64,000 bases of DNA from the NCBI GenBank assembly GCA_021029095.1, contig JAJOHG010000128.1, positions 1-64,000 of the forward strand. The letters are read 5' to 3'. The stretch comes from Phellopilus nigrolimitatus (lineage: Eukaryota > Basidiomycota > Agaricomycetes > Hymenochaetales > Hymenochaetaceae). This document shows, piece after piece, positions 9,412-21,662 of the stretch (the stretch's first letter is position 1; each line of letters opens with the position of its first letter). Under the pieces are notes generated by a model, which saw nothing but the letters and a program-made list of their open reading frames with translations, did no database searches and was not told the origin of the DNA. A program made the translations under genes and the position numbers.

Positions 9412-11223
9412 TTAGACGCGGTTTACGGTAAGTATGGCGACGCGCCCGTCTTGCTCTATTGCGTGATTGACGCCTGTCGAGAGGAGTAGAGATACATCAG
9501 TAAAACAGGAGGAAAGTCTAGAACGGAGCGGATTAAAAAAGGGAGAGCCCATTGTGCGACCCTGTGTATGACAGCTGCCTTGGAGGAAGGACGGGGCTCG
9601 GGACGAGCTGCGGATGCTTGAAAGATGGAGTGGGAGTGAGGAGTGACACTAGTACACGCCATAGCTCCTACCGGTATAGTCGAGGCGGAGTAGATGTGCG
9701 CTGGGCTTCTGACCTAGACTCTCGGATTCTTGGCATTCTTCAGATCAGATCAGCCATTCGTCCCTCCCCACCCCTCTCCACACTTCCCGTCCCTCATATC
9801 CCGAAAAGCCGTCGGCCGTTCCTCTTTAGAATCAAAACTTCACTTCCCCTCACCTTCTTTGCCCGGGTGTAGCAAGTCGTTCTCGTTCCATACGACGTCC
9901 GCACGCCACCATATGCTATTCCAATGGCTACCTTCGGTCGCCTTGTGCACGAGCCAGTCACGCCCGATATTGTACCCATCGTCGACGATCATATGGTTCT
10001 TGCTCGAGTCCTAGATGCGGGGTTTAAGAGGCGGGGGGAAACCAAAAACGAGGTCGCGACGCGATGTGACGACAATACAATTGGAGCATTCATTGTCAAT
10101 GTTGTCCAAGCTTTTCATTGGAAACGAAACATACCTCTTCCTTCGAGGCACTGCGATGCGCAAGATGACATCGGCATTAAATGGGTATTCGGTCCGACAA
10201 ACGATGCAGTGTAAAGATGAACGAACAAAGGCATCATAGAGTTAAGAAGGAGAATTAAGCGTCAAGGAAGGACAGAAGCGCAATTAGTTCCGCGAGCAGT
10301 CTTTTGAACAGAGTAACAATGCAGTCTCACCCGAGGAACCAAGCGCCACTGTTCGCGACCGTGCCATTCTGCTTCCACGCACGGAAGTGGTTGCCACCTA
10401 AGTGGAACGACGTCCGCGGGGATTACTCGTCAGCTTGTATATATCGCAAGAAGGAAAGAACGAGAGGTTGGATTAGTGACTCCCATCTGTTCATTGACAA
10501 TGGTGCATGACACCTTCGTGAATGCCCTTAAATAATACGGCAAAAAGCGAAAATGTCTCGCGTCCATGTCGAAGTGACGACGATGGGATCACTCAGGCCA
10601 GAGAAATCTCGCTTTGCATAGGGAAAAAGAGAAGAAAGCAAATCTGGTTACTTACCGGCAACGCTTTCCCAGCATGTCCCCCATACAGGAAAGTAATATT
10701 GGCGTGCCAAGAACTGCTCGTCCTTACGCCCATCACCATCTCCTAGATCGGCAAGATGGATGTTCCCGTAGTGTAACCCCAGACACTCTTCGGAAAACCC
10801 AATCGACCTGGTGGAAGATCACATGGATGAATGAATAAGACATCCCAGCCTTGCTAGGAGTCGGACGTGCTCACTTCGCGTAGTAGTGCAAGCCCGTCTC
10901 GGTGAGAATGAACGGGTCAGAGTGGGCGGAGATAATCACGTTCAAGGGCTCTCCGAGATGGCGAGTCGTGAACTAAGATGCACATGCATCAGCGCATTCG
11001 AACTCTATCGGAGACGCTTCTTAGAACATACGTCGAGCATGCGTCCGCCGTTCACCCTGGGATCAAACCACCCAAGCTCGGGATCATCTCCGGACAGATG
11101 CACTTGCGCCAAGCCGCCATCTTCGTGCCAAAAGGAGTCTTCGTCAGGGCGTTTCGCAGGAGTACCAAGACCTGCCGTCGCGACCAGGAGAACGCAGAGC
11201 GCTTGTAGAGCTCGTCTGGACAT
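9412..11223 (-). CDS. small secreted protein of a conserved but uncharacterised Agaricomycete family
   Basis: A seven-exon model was built by hand: 11223-11032, 10972-10875, 10807-10656, 10397-10331, 10150-10135, 10010-9854 and 9473-9412. All junctions are GT..AG, all phases agree, and the product is 247 residues. The N-terminus is a typical signal peptide (a leucine/alanine-rich core after MSRR, cleavage near residue 20). Recognisable blocks are PLNVIISAHSDPFILTETGL, YYAKSIGFSEECLGLH, GGNHFRAWKQNG, DGYNIGRDWLVHKAT and a C-terminal GVNHAIEQDG, which match from memory a family of hypothetical secreted proteins common in wood-decay fungi. Function is unknown. Exon 5 is only 16 nt, and introns 3, 4 and 6 (258, 180 and 380 nt) are long for this genome. 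It is the only complete non-array gene between the two arms apart from the factor gene. Confidence 0.75.
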
Positions 11224-13888
11224 CGTCTAGAGGATGGAGGAAGAGGAGGGGAGGATAAAGCGTAATTGGTGCAGCTCTCATCGATTGACCAGACGTTTAG
11301 GCGACGGCAGACAGCCTGAGCGGGCTGAGAGCGGTATCGTGCTCGTTGCAACGCTGCCAGAGCCACAGGCAATTACGTAACTCGTTCCGCAGCGGCGCGG
11401 ATCCCACGTTGTCTTCCCTTTCTGGGTCGGAAAAGTCTTCTGTCCCCCTAAAAAAGGAAGGTGGTTCCCGTCTTCGTCACTCACACAAAAGTCAAGAAAT
11501 GCCTTATAAATATGCGAACCTTTGCCCTAGATACATATGAGAAACAAAAACTACGTGTCAATCTTTTGAGTAAATGAGTTGAGCTGGCAGCGACAATGGT
11601 CAGTCACGTGCGTTGCGAAACGATGAGGGAACGGACTTCCTTTTAAAGGTGTGTCGAAGACTACTCTGACCTACCCGTATGTGGCGCGATGGCGCGAACT
11701 TCACTTGGAAGGTTCAATCTCCCTGCGAGAGCGTGTCACGGGCGGATTGGGGGCCCGGAGAGTCTGGAGAGCCACTAGGGGTGAACCAAGTCGTCGGAGT
11801 TGCCGGCTAGTCTTCCGGAGCTTGCTCCTAGTCGCTGCATTTAATGATACGGCGAATCATTGGGCCTGCGCGCTTCATGCCGCAGCTGCTGTGTATCGCG
11901 CGATAAACGCCAAGCAGCTTATTTATATACGCTCCATAGTCCTAGTCCTACTGTCCACACCGACTCGGGCAAGCGCGAGCCGGTGGTTAAACGTACGCAG
12001 ACGACGAGGGGTGGAAACGCAGACATCCGCTCTCGAAGAATCGACGTTTGGCACATACAGTGCCGCGGAAGAAATACATGCCCGCACTGTGTGAGTTTGC
12101 AGGCACTCCCTGCTGCGCATGTCTCACAGGCCGTGTTATCTAGTGTTTAATTTAATTTCTAATGTATTCATTCGAAGTCCCAGAAGATAGAGATGCACGG
12201 CTTGGCGGCCTGGTGATAGTTGAAACAACCTGACAACCTCGGTTGCACAAGCTGAGCCGACGTAATGAGACAGATCCGAAAGCAGAGATGCAGAAGCGTA
12301 ATGTGCACGAGGAAGATAAACGAGAAGAGATCGCGGGTGCCACTTGCGGCACTTGAAAGCTTAGCTTCGGTGGGCTAGGCGCACAAGAAACCAACCAGAT
12401 CAAGAGCGGCTTCCGCACTCGGCGCAGTGGTCCACACGGGACGGCCCCAGTGGAGCGCAGAAAGTGGAAAGCGGAAGGCAGAAAGCGCGCAGCGGACCGT
12501 GCGGCGGGAGAGCGGGCGCGGGCGCCCCAGGGCCCTCCGGCTTCCGAAGCGCGTTACGAGACTCGGAAGCAGCGCTGCGTCCCTGCACCAGATCGGGCAC
12601 AAACGTAGTAATAGAGAACCCCGTCGATGACGCACGCCGGCGTCTGTGCTCGCAGGACGATCTGGGCGCGGGCGGCTGTGCGTGGAGCCTGCGGTATCCC
12701 GGGAATAAATGGATAGGACACTATGCCGTAAACGCAGCCCGTACAACGGCATTGGCGAGTGGAACGTTCCGGGCATGCGAAGCAGCGCAGAGATCTGAGA
12801 AGCGGAAGTGCGACATGGGCGCGGTGGGAACAGCACGCCATACGCCATACGACGTGGCGATCGCACGGTTTCGAAGGCGCGGGACGCTCCGCGAAGCGTT
12901 AGGCGCATAATTGCGGAACTCAAAAATGAAGAGTGATTCGCGCTTGGCCTAACCAGGCTGGAGATAAAGAAGAAAGAATAAAAAAGAATAAAAGATGCCC
13001 GTTGTCGCACGCTAACGGTGATCCGTGCAATGTGCAACGGGCTTCGCATCACTGAAATACGAGCAGGAAAGCATGAACTATTTGTTTTTTCGCGCCGTTG
13101 GTTCACGGGAAGGAATTAAATGTCCGCTAGGCAAGCGACGTTTCTTAGCGAATTTGTAAACAAATTGCAGGAAAAGAAGAAGAAGAATAAAAACAAAGGT
13201 CAAACGAGAACGATACCATGCCCATCTGAATGCCATAGTACGCAGATAACAATTATAGCACGCGGGTCTACGATGGGTCTGATACAGTTGACAAGTTTGC
13301 AATAATCGGAATGGAAGGGATGCTTCGTAGTAAATGACGAACAAAAACCATACAGACATACCTAGAAGACCCGGCTTTTCTCTTTGAACCTGTGGTATTT
13401 GCGGCGGACGGACGGATGCATAAGGAAAACCATGCAGAAGAAAACGCGCAACGTGTGTCAGTCGGCGCGCGATAAGGCGGAACGGAGGCACAGGTGGCGT
13501 CCCGTCGGAGAGAGCAGCGCAAAGCATTGAAAATCAAGAAGCACGCCGCCAGATACAGATCGCTCAGAGAAGCAGGGGGTGCTGCGCGATAGAAGCGTCG
13601 CTTTAGGCGCGCGGGGCGCTCCGCGAAGAAATCAGGCTTCGGCGGACGAGGATTTGCATACGCCGGGCCCTGGTCCCTGGGCACGCTGAGAAGAGAGCAC
13701 CTGCGGCCCTCCGCAGGCCTCCCACAGGTGAAATTCGGGAGATACGGGCGTGCGTTTTGTGTGTCCTTGCAGGCCGTTGGTTTACGGGCGGGAGGTCGAG
13801 CGAATTCGAAGATCGAAGAAAGGGCGCAGAGCTGGCGGGTATACGTACGTGCGAAATAGCCAATACAACGCACTTGATCGCATTGCGA
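11224..13888. other. gene-free region upstream of the secreted-protein gene
   Basis: The first few hundred bases should hold the promoter and 5' leader of the minus-strand secreted-protein gene. A TATATAAATA-like site on the minus strand near 11,920 is possible but distant. Beyond about 12.4 kb the DNA becomes GC-rich with long but uninformative open frames on several strands. No domain, splice-consistent gene or RNA gene was recognised. Confidence 0.5.
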
Positions 13889-14056
13889 ATGTTAGGATGC
13901 AGACACCTTTCTGTGTATTTGTAGGAGAAGATGAGAAAGGCAAAGAAGAAAGTGTTAGGATTCAGACACCTTTCTGTGAATTTGTAGGAGAAAATGAGAA
14001 ACTGTTAGGATTCAGACACCTCTTTGTGAATTTGTAGGAGAAGAAGAGAAAGGCAA
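13889..14056. repeat. three-copy minisatellite
   Basis: Three head-to-tail imperfect copies of a unit of about 50-62 bp, each beginning TGTTAGGATNCAGACACC and containing GTATTTGTAGGAGAA or GAATTTGTAGGAGAA. Spacing varies because the AAGGCAAAGAAG tail of the first unit is missing from the second. No coding role is apparent. Confidence 0.8.
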
Positions 14057-16400
14057 TTGAAAAGGGTGCCACACCCATCCTAAAGCCGTCGTAGATAGCA
14101 AGTATAGCACCATGGCGGGCTTGAGATGAGGGGAAAATTTGGCAGGCAAGTCTGTGCAATGATAGAGCCAAAGCCAGAAGAGGAGGGGATCGACCTACAG
14201 CAAGAAAAATAAACAAAATAAAAACATATCCGGCTCGGATTGACTGATTGAGCCCGAAGACGCGCAGCGGAGCAGGCAGAAAGGGCACAAGGCAGAGGGA
14301 GGAAGGGGGACGCACGAGGAAAGGCGCGCCCTGCGAATGGGGTCCCGTCGGACCAGCGCAGCACAAAGCAGAGGGGCGAGAAGCGGGGTACGTGGGATTC
14401 AGGCCAGAGGCGGGAGACCATACGTGCGGTGGCGAAGACGAGGGCGCGCGCACATCGAGACACGGAGCTTCTGTGCGCCCGCCGTCTCCAAACAGACCGC
14501 GCACTTTTTTTTTTCTTTTTCTTTTTTGTTTTCCTATTTCGCGCGTGCGCGCGCCGGAGGAGGTAGTGGTAGTACACGTGCATAGATAGCTCCCACGCCG
14601 TGCCAGGGGAGGGCACGGGCACGATTAGAGTTGAGCGCACGAACGCGCGATTGCGATTGCGACCGCGACCTGCGTGGCAAGGAAGATAGAAGACACCAGG
14701 CACCAGGCCGGCGCGCGCTGCCCTTCCCACACCGTTCGAAGGGAGACACAATAGGCGCGATAGGCACCCCGCGCCGTGGCTGGCATGGCATACCGCAGAA
14801 CCCTTCGCCCGCCCGTTGCCCACGCGCCAGTTTCTCTCGCGGGGCTGCGGGTTGCGGGTGGAGGCGCCTTGGCGTGCGCAGGCGCAGCCAAGCAACTCGA
14901 TTCTTTCTCGTTCGCAGAGCGTGCTTATCAACCGTCCAGAACGAGACGCGTGAGGGGCGCAATCGTGCCATCGCGCCAGTCGTTCGGGCTCGCTCGCGGA
15001 GGGGGGGGGGGGGGGGGGCGCTTTGAGATCAGATGCTGCAGCGCGGCTACGTTCGGACGAGTGAGTAGACTGCTCGTTTTTCGTGTATGCGGAGTTTGGA
15101 GCTTATTTGGAGGCCTTCCCCTCCGTTTTCGTGCGCGGAGAAGAGCGTCGAGGTCGAGGGGCCACGAACGTGTCCCCCTGGCGTGCTGCCGTAAAATGAA
15201 TGAGGGCGAGGAAGAGAACGCGCATACGCGCCGCCGCCGGCTGCCCGATCGCGTTCTCGGCCGCAACGCATCCCCGGACAGACACAAGAACAAGAACAAG
15301 AACAAGAAGAAAGAACAAGAACAAGAAAGCCAAACACCCGCCGTCCGGACCCTCGCGTCAAAGTAAAAGCGGCGGACGCTACCATTTGAATAGGATAGAA
15401 TAGAATAGAGTAGGGTAGGATAGAGTAAAATAGAATAGAATAGAGTAGATAGGCAGAACCAGCGCACGGCGCAGCGAACCCCCGCGCGCTTCGACGGCTT
15501 CCCATATCGAGGGGCGAGGGTCGAGGGGCTCGCTCCCTGTATAGAGCGGATTGCGTGGCGCGCGCGCGAGGGCTTCTTTTTCGACGAACCACGGCTGCCC
15601 TCTCCCACACCCACGCCGTCCGAAAGGAGACGCGATAGGCGCGATAGGCGCGCGCACGCGTGGCTGGGCGCACTGCGAAGCGCGTCCACGCGCGCGGGGC
15701 GCAGACTCGCTCGTCTCTTGGCGTGCGCGTCGTTACTCGATTCTCGCAGGTGCGCAGGTTAGAAATATATGTATGTGTCGACGAGAGGCAGAGAGCTATG
15801 CATGAGCTGTCGGCGCTCAAGCGAGACTACTCGGGATATTAGGCGCGTTGGGCGGGAACTATCGTTTTTTCTTTCGGGGAGAGTGGCTTGTGTCTTTCGG
15901 TGCGTTGTTTGTTTGTTTGTTTGCTTCTGTGTACGCGGAATTTTGGCACTTCTTCGTTGATAGGCCCTTCTGCCTCTCCCAATCCCACTCCCACTCCCAC
16001 ACCGCCTGAGAGGAGGCGCAATAAGCGCGATAGGCGCACCGTGGCTGGCTCTCTTGGCGTGCACGCCGTTACTCGATCTTCGCAGGTGTGTGGATCAAAA
16101 CGTGTGTGTGTGTGTATGTATATGTTCGACGAGAGGCGCAGAACGCGCGCGCGTGAGCTGTCGCACTCGGGAGTGAGATTCGAGATTCGAGATTCGAGAT
16201 TCGAGATTCGGAAGTAGCAGGCAGGCGCTTTAGGCACGCGAGCGAGCGGCTTGGCCTTGGCTTGCGTACTTCGTCTTCGGCGCGCTGTTTGTTTGTTTGT
16301 TTGTTTGTTTGTTTCCGTGTACGATACGCGCGGAATCTGGAGCTTCCTTTTCAGAGGGGGTTTTCCGTGCCAAGAAACATACAAACGTGGTGGTCCCCCT
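14057..16400. repeat. GC-rich degenerate tandem repeat region with microsatellites
   Basis: No gene. From about 14.7 kb a decayed unit of roughly 380-400 bp recurs two to three times. Landmarks are GGAGACGCGATAGGCGCGATAGGCG-like stretches near 14,745, 15,625 and 16,010; TCGCAGGTGNG followed by a CGACGAGAGGC motif near 15,745 and 16,080; and a TTTG-run plus CGCGGAATNTGG-like segment near 15,080, 15,900 and 16,280. Simple repeats are embedded: 18 G at 15,001-15,018, AACAAG units at about 15,284-15,330, TAGAA units at about 15,385-15,450, TTTG runs at about 15,905 and 16,285, and AGATTCG units at about 16,172-16,210. Long open frames here are compositional. Confidence 0.65.
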
Positions 16401-17926
16401 TTGAATCTGGTTGAGTTTACCACGGATCGGCTTGGAGGGAGGCGCTGGCGCTAGGCGGGAAAGCCCTAACACCGCCGTGAAACTTGTCGATGTTCTTGTT
16501 GACTGGTGGGACGGGACGCGCGTACGTACACGATGTACATTGTACATCGCCGAAGAACGAGAGCGCGAACGAAGAAACAAACATCGACAATCCCGAGAGC
16601 CGCCAAGCCCCCCGGGGAGAAGCGTGCGTCCTCGGGCGTAGCACCTGCCGCTCAAAAAAAGTAAAAAGCTAACACCGCCGTCGAGGAAAAGAGGAAAGCA
16701 AGCAGAAAAAAAACAGAGTTTAGGTTGCGCACAAAGAGCACCTGCACCTGCGCTGCCTCCTGCTAAATTAGAGAACGAGTGAGCACCCAATGTGAGGGCA
16801 TCCCGAGGACGGGCGGTTAGGGAGGAACCGGAGGGGGTGGACTTGCCATTAGCGCGCGCGCTTTCGCCGGGCGGATTGGCAGTACCCTCGATTTACGATT
16901 TTCGCAGCGGATTTGGCTGATGGTGCGGAATGCGCTCGGAATAGATGCGGGGCGGAGCCTGTGGTTGTATTCGTACGTACGTTATTGCACTCGGGTGCGT
17001 CGCAGGATTTGTCTCGTTGTTAATGTTAGACGCGGTACCAAGGTTTCTTTCTAGAGGTTTTTCGAATTGGATGGGGTGAAAGCTTAAAGTGAGGTTCCCG
17101 CGCCACGAAGGCGAAGAAACTGCTTCGATTTGAGAGCGGAGGTGAAGTGGAGTCTGCGGATGCAGATGTTATGAGGTGGCGAGGTTGCACTGAGGTGTGT
17201 CGTCGACTTCATGGACTTGAGGAGAGACCTGAAGAGGCCATGGCAGAGTAAGTTCGATGATAGAGTTTCCGATATGATATGGCAGATAGGCAAAGATCAC
17301 AAGCCACAGAAAGGCAAGTCAAATAGAAAATAAACAGAATAAAAATAAAAGTCAAATAAAGAACAAATAAAAGGCAATAAAAAAATAAAGTTCTGACGTG
17401 TCAGATGACATCAGAGGGTCTAGATCGTCGAGGCAAATAGCCTTTGTGTCGCGACGTGCTGCTACGAGCCCTGGTACGATCATCATCACACAGAAGCCGT
17501 CCTCCTCGGAGTTTTCGGGACGTGCCCTGGTCAAGAGCAATTCGCGGGGGAACGGACCGGGCGCGTGCTCCACCCGTCGAGACGAGAGGAATTTCATCTG
17601 GACACGGCGAGACTGCTAACCCTCTGTCCCTGCCTCAGCTTCAGCTTCAGCCTCAGCCTGAGCCTGCCTCTGCGCCTGTGTCTGCGTCTAATCCATCCTC
17701 GGAAACGGCCATCATGTCGCATGTCCCCCAGACACAGCCCCCGCGGAACCCGTGGATAAACAAGACCCTTGCGCGAGAATCCTCAGAAAGGAACAGAACG
17801 ACATAAAATGCTCCCGGCCAGAACGCGTTGCCAGTCCGCCCTCCCGATCCAACGAGTCGCGTACTTTAACCTGCGCAGCTTCCCTTCCAAAAAAAAAAGA
17901 ACAGAACGGTCCCTTGTCCTTGCCCC
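16401..17926 (+). other. upstream region of the transcription factor gene
   Basis: No gene was recognised. It includes a 19-base palindrome (CGATGTACA-T-TGTACATCG) near 16,529, a TACGTACGT stretch near 16,974, an AT-rich AATAAA-like stretch at 17,320-17,395, and a CTTCAGC/CTCAGC run near 17,635-17,665. A short upstream ATG frame starts near 17,714 but is out of frame with the factor. This segment must contain the factor promoter and 5' leader; no precise site can be assigned. Confidence 0.45.
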
Positions 17927-20900
17927 ATGCATCCCTCCCCCGTCCCCGTCCAGCCTGCCCCCGTCGCTGCAGCCTCTGCTTCTGCTTCCGCTTCCGGTTC
18001 TGCTTCCGGTCCTACTGCTGCTACAAACAAGCACCCGTCCCCCGAGCACGTCGACGAGTCCGATGCCCCGAGCGGCAGCAGCACACACCGCCCGCCCACA
18101 AAGCGCGCCCGCAAGGCCATCAACTGCGCGCCCTGCCGCACCAGCAAGCTGAAATGCGACAAGTGCGTCCCTTCTTTACTATCTGCCCCCATTACCTGCA
18201 TTCTGACCGACGGCCAGAGCGCGTCCCTGCTCCTCCTGCGTGCTTAGAGGTGTGCCATCTTTCTCTCTTTCCCCCCGCTGGCCCCGTCCCCCGCGCAGCG
18301 CAGACCTGACTGACGGCCCGTGTTCTGCCCAGGTACCGCATCACAGTGCTACAGCGACGGCAAGGACGAAAGCAGCCACCGGTCCGTCCCTCCGCACTCC
18401 GTCCATTAACCCCATCATATTAAATATATTCTATGAACACAGGCGGAACGGCATCGACCCGCACAACGAGATCGCGCGCATGCGCCAGTCGCTCGCCACC
18501 CTCGAGGCCTACGTCATCCGCGGCTCCCGCTCCTCCGACCCGCACGCGCCGGGCTCGGCGGCGGCGTCGGCGCGCACGCCCCTCGTGCGCGACGGCGGCG
18601 GCGGTAGTGCGGCGCTCAAGCTCGAGCAGCACGACGCCGACCTCCCCGGCGTCCTCGCCGAGAAGGGCCGCGGCGGCTTCTACGCCGGCCCCACCTCCAC
18701 CGCGACGCTGCTCTTCTCCCTCAAAGCCAGCAGCGGCGCCGGCGCGCGCGAGGGCAGCGCCGAGCACGAGCACGAGCACGACGCGTCCGGCTCCGGCGGC
18801 GGCGCCGACTCCGACTTCGCGTCCGACACCACCGACAGCGGCAACGGCGCCGGGGGCTCCGGGGGCAGCGGGCCGACGGACGTCTCGCGCGGGTTCGACG
18901 ACGACCTGCTCGCCGCGCTCCCCGCGATCCACGTCATCGACGGGCTCGTCGACTACTACCTCTCCTTCTGCAACTGGATGTACCGCCACGTCCACCCGCC
19001 CGCCTTCGCCGCCGCCTGGGCGCGCTTCAAGGCCTGCGCCTCCGCCGACCGCCTCGTCCTCGCCACCCTCGCCGCCGTCATGGCCGTCGCCGTGCGCTAC
19101 CTCCCCGCGCGCCACGCGCTGCTCGCCGCGCTCGCGCCGCCGGGCAGCGCCGCCGCCGCCGCCGCGGGCACGGACCCCGACGCGCGCGCGGCGGTCGGCG
19201 AGCGCTTCTACGGCGTCGCGTGCGCCGCGCTCGCGCGCTACCGCGCCGAGAGCCGCACGCTCTCGCTCGAGCTCGTCGAGCTGCTCCTCCTGCGCACGCA
19301 CTACCTCACGCTCTCCAAGGACGAGAGCGAGGAGATCTGGGCGCTGCGCGGCGAGCTCGTCAGCATCGGCACCGCGCTCGGCCTCCACCGCGACCCCGAC
19401 AAGTGGCGCATGCCCCGCGCCCTCGCGGACCGCCGCCGCTGGGCCTGGTGGCACGTCATCCTCCTCGAGCGCTGGCAGTGCTTCCTCTTCGGCCGCCCGC
19501 TCTCCGTCGCCGCGCACCACTTCGACACGCGCATGCCCGCCGCGCTCGGCGACGCCGGCGCCGGCGACGGCGGGGACCCCCGCATGTTCCTCCCGAACAT
19601 CACCATGTTCCGCCTCGCGGACATCCTCGGCGACGTCGTCGACGACGCCGTCTCCATCCGGCCCGTGCCCTACGCGCGCGTGCTCGCGCTCGACAAGGCG
19701 CTCGTCGCGTGGATGGAGGACCTCCCCCCGGAGCTCGACCGTGCGTGCGCGCCGCCCCCCTCCCTTCTCTCTCCCTTCTCTCTCTCTGCGAATTCAATAC
19801 TAATTATCTTTTGGGCCCGCACAGTGGACGAGTACCGCCTCGCGCGCGCGCTCGCGAGCCCCATACCCGCCGACATGCGCCTCGGCGTGCTCAGCGTGCT
19901 CATCCGCACGTCCTTCTACCACATCCGCTTCACGCTCCACCGGCCGTACGCCACCGCGCCCGCGCCCGCACCCCCGCCGGCGCCGGCGCCCGTGCCGCAT
20001 AAAAAGGGGCACCCCGCCGCCTCCTCCGGCAAGGGCAGCGGCGGCGTGCCGCCCGCGCAGCAGGCGCAGGCGCAGAGCCACGAGCACCACGCGCGTACCG
20101 CGCAAGCGCTCGACACCGCCGCAAGCGCCGCAGACCGGCTCATCCAGCTCGTCGCGCAGGCCACACCCGCCTCCTCCTCCGCCTCCTCCTCGCTCTCGCC
20201 AGACGGCGGCGCGGCCGGCGGCTGGGTCGGCTCGCACACGCACTGGGGGCCGTTCCACTGCTTCTCCGCGGCGATGTTCTTCGCGCTGCAGCTCGCGGCG
20301 GACCCCGCGCAGCCCGGCGCGGGCCTCTTCCGCGCGAACGTGCGCCGCGTGCGCGCGCTCCTCGCGCGCGCGCGCGGCGTGCCCATCGCGGACAAGGCGG
20401 GCGACATGCTCGCGGCGCTCGCGCCGCTGTACGACCCCGCGGACCTCGACTCCGGGTCCGGGCCTGGTTCTGGATTTGAGTATGGAGGGGAGGGCGGAGG
20501 GGGAGGCGGCGGCGAGGCGCGGAGGGCGCAGGTCATCGCGCTCGTGAAGAGCCTCGCGTTCCCGTACCACGACTCGAGCACGGGCACGCGCTCGCAGCAC
20601 GCGTCGCCGCGCAGCAGCGCGGGGAGCGCGGGCTCGCCGGGCACGCTGCGCAGCGCGTTCCCGGCGGACCCGCATATGCAGCAGCACCAGCAGCAGCAGC
20701 AGCAGCTCGCGCTCGCGCCTGCACCGCCGTACTCGCGCGCACCGCCGCCGCAGCAGCAGCAGCTCAGCGGGCTCGTCTCGCCGGGCGCGGGGATGGACTA
20801 CTTCGGCGGTGGAGGCGCGGGGTTCGCGGGGGGCGTGACGCCGGGGCTGCCGACGCCGCCGCCGTCGGCGGTGGCGGGCGGCGGGGGCGGGGAGGACGTC

Positions 20901-20999
20901 GCGATGTGGGGCGCGTCGGTGGGCTTTGGCCAGGGCGAGTGGGCGCGCTTCTTGGACGTGATGCAGCGCACGGAGGCGTCGGGGCTTATGAGCGCGTGA
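17927..20999 (+). CDS. Zn2Cys6 transcription factor with fungal-specific TF domain
   Basis: The five-exon model is 17927-18162, 18218-18249, 18333-18381, 18443-19740 and 19825-20999, giving 929 residues with all phases consistent. Joining exons 1-3 produces a perfect zinc cluster with cysteines at 67, 70, 77, 83, 86 and 95 (CAPCRTSKLKC, then CSSC), preceded by a basic KRARK stretch. Such proteins bind DNA in the nucleus, often as dimers at CGG-type sites. The middle part (from about residue 258, around YYLSFCNWMYRHVHPPAF) is a fungal transcription-factor middle-homology domain. The C-terminal third is rich in glycine, proline and serine, with glutamine runs near 825-850, which suggests an activation region. 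GC content of exons 4-5 is far above that of the F-box genes. Targets are unknown. It is convergent with F-box copy 4, and three truncated relatives lie in the array. Confidence 0.85.
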
Positions 21000-21662
21000 G
21001 AAGGCGTTTCTTTTTTTCTTTTTTTAATTCCTTTTTTTGTTCTTTGTTCGTCTTTTTTTGCTTTTTGCCTTTTGCCCCTTTTTTTGTCGGACGGAGATGA
21101 GTATGTTATTAATTCTTGCCTACCTATCTGAAGGGAGGGGAGGGGGGCTGCGGGGCGCTGTAGTAGATCCGCGTGTGCAGGGATGTGTACATAGATAGGC
21201 TTTGTCGAACGCGAAAAATAAAACACTCCCTGTTTCGTTACTGCGCCCTTACGCCAAAGTACGCATTGTCGTCGTGTGTGCCCACCGTATGGGGTTACAT
21301 GCAGGAAGCCCGACCAAGGAAGTAGCTCCGTTTGCGCAGACCCCGAACGGCCGTACGAAAAACAAAACACACGCACACGCGCGCGCGCGCGCACATCAAA
21401 TCCCGATTCTGGACACGAGACCGTTCCTGCCATTCCCTCCAGATCCCTCCCTCAATAATGAGAGCAACTCGCGAAGACGTACGCTGCCCGCACATATTGT
21501 CTCTAGAGCAAAAATATCACAATCATGCACACTCTCCGTTTCCTCATCACACGCGGGGGGGATACGTATCGTCTCCAGAGCACAAAAAACATATGCATCA
21601 TAATCCTGCACTCCATCCAGCACACAGCACACGGGGGTAATTCGGATCCTAGGCGCGGACCG
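21000..21662. other. convergent spacer between factor gene and F-box copy 4
   Basis: No gene. A T-rich tract at about 21,007-21,085 follows the stop codon. The segment around GTAGTAGATCCGCGTGTGCAG is repeated at 39.2 kb, and sequences near 21,560-21,650 recur beside copies 1, 7, 8 and 9. A short CA/CG alternating run lies near 21,367-21,392. It serves as the shared 3' flank of the two genes. Confidence 0.6.

Noticed and set aside
12375..13106. Minus-strand frame of 243 codons
   Set aside because: Composition is low-complexity and GC-driven, with no domain and no plausible promoter or intron pattern.
13889..14056. Possible CRISPR-like array from evenly repeated units
   Set aside because: Only three degenerate head-to-tail units without distinct spacers, in a eukaryotic genome; it is a minisatellite.
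14080..15820. Several overlapping minus-strand frames of 250-280 codons
   Set aside because: They overlap each other in different frames across microsatellites and degenerate repeats; residues are dominated by Arg, Ser, Ala and Leu.
18240..18442. Reading the factor gene as starting near 18,240 in one uninterrupted frame
   Set aside because: That start would omit the zinc cluster. The spliced model restores six correctly spaced cysteines with consistent phases, so the upstream start at 17,927 was chosen.
18433..19803. Long open frame of 456 codons in a second frame of the factor gene
   Set aside because: It is rich in Arg, Ser, Pro and Thr and has no domain; it is a by-product of very high GC in the real reading frame.
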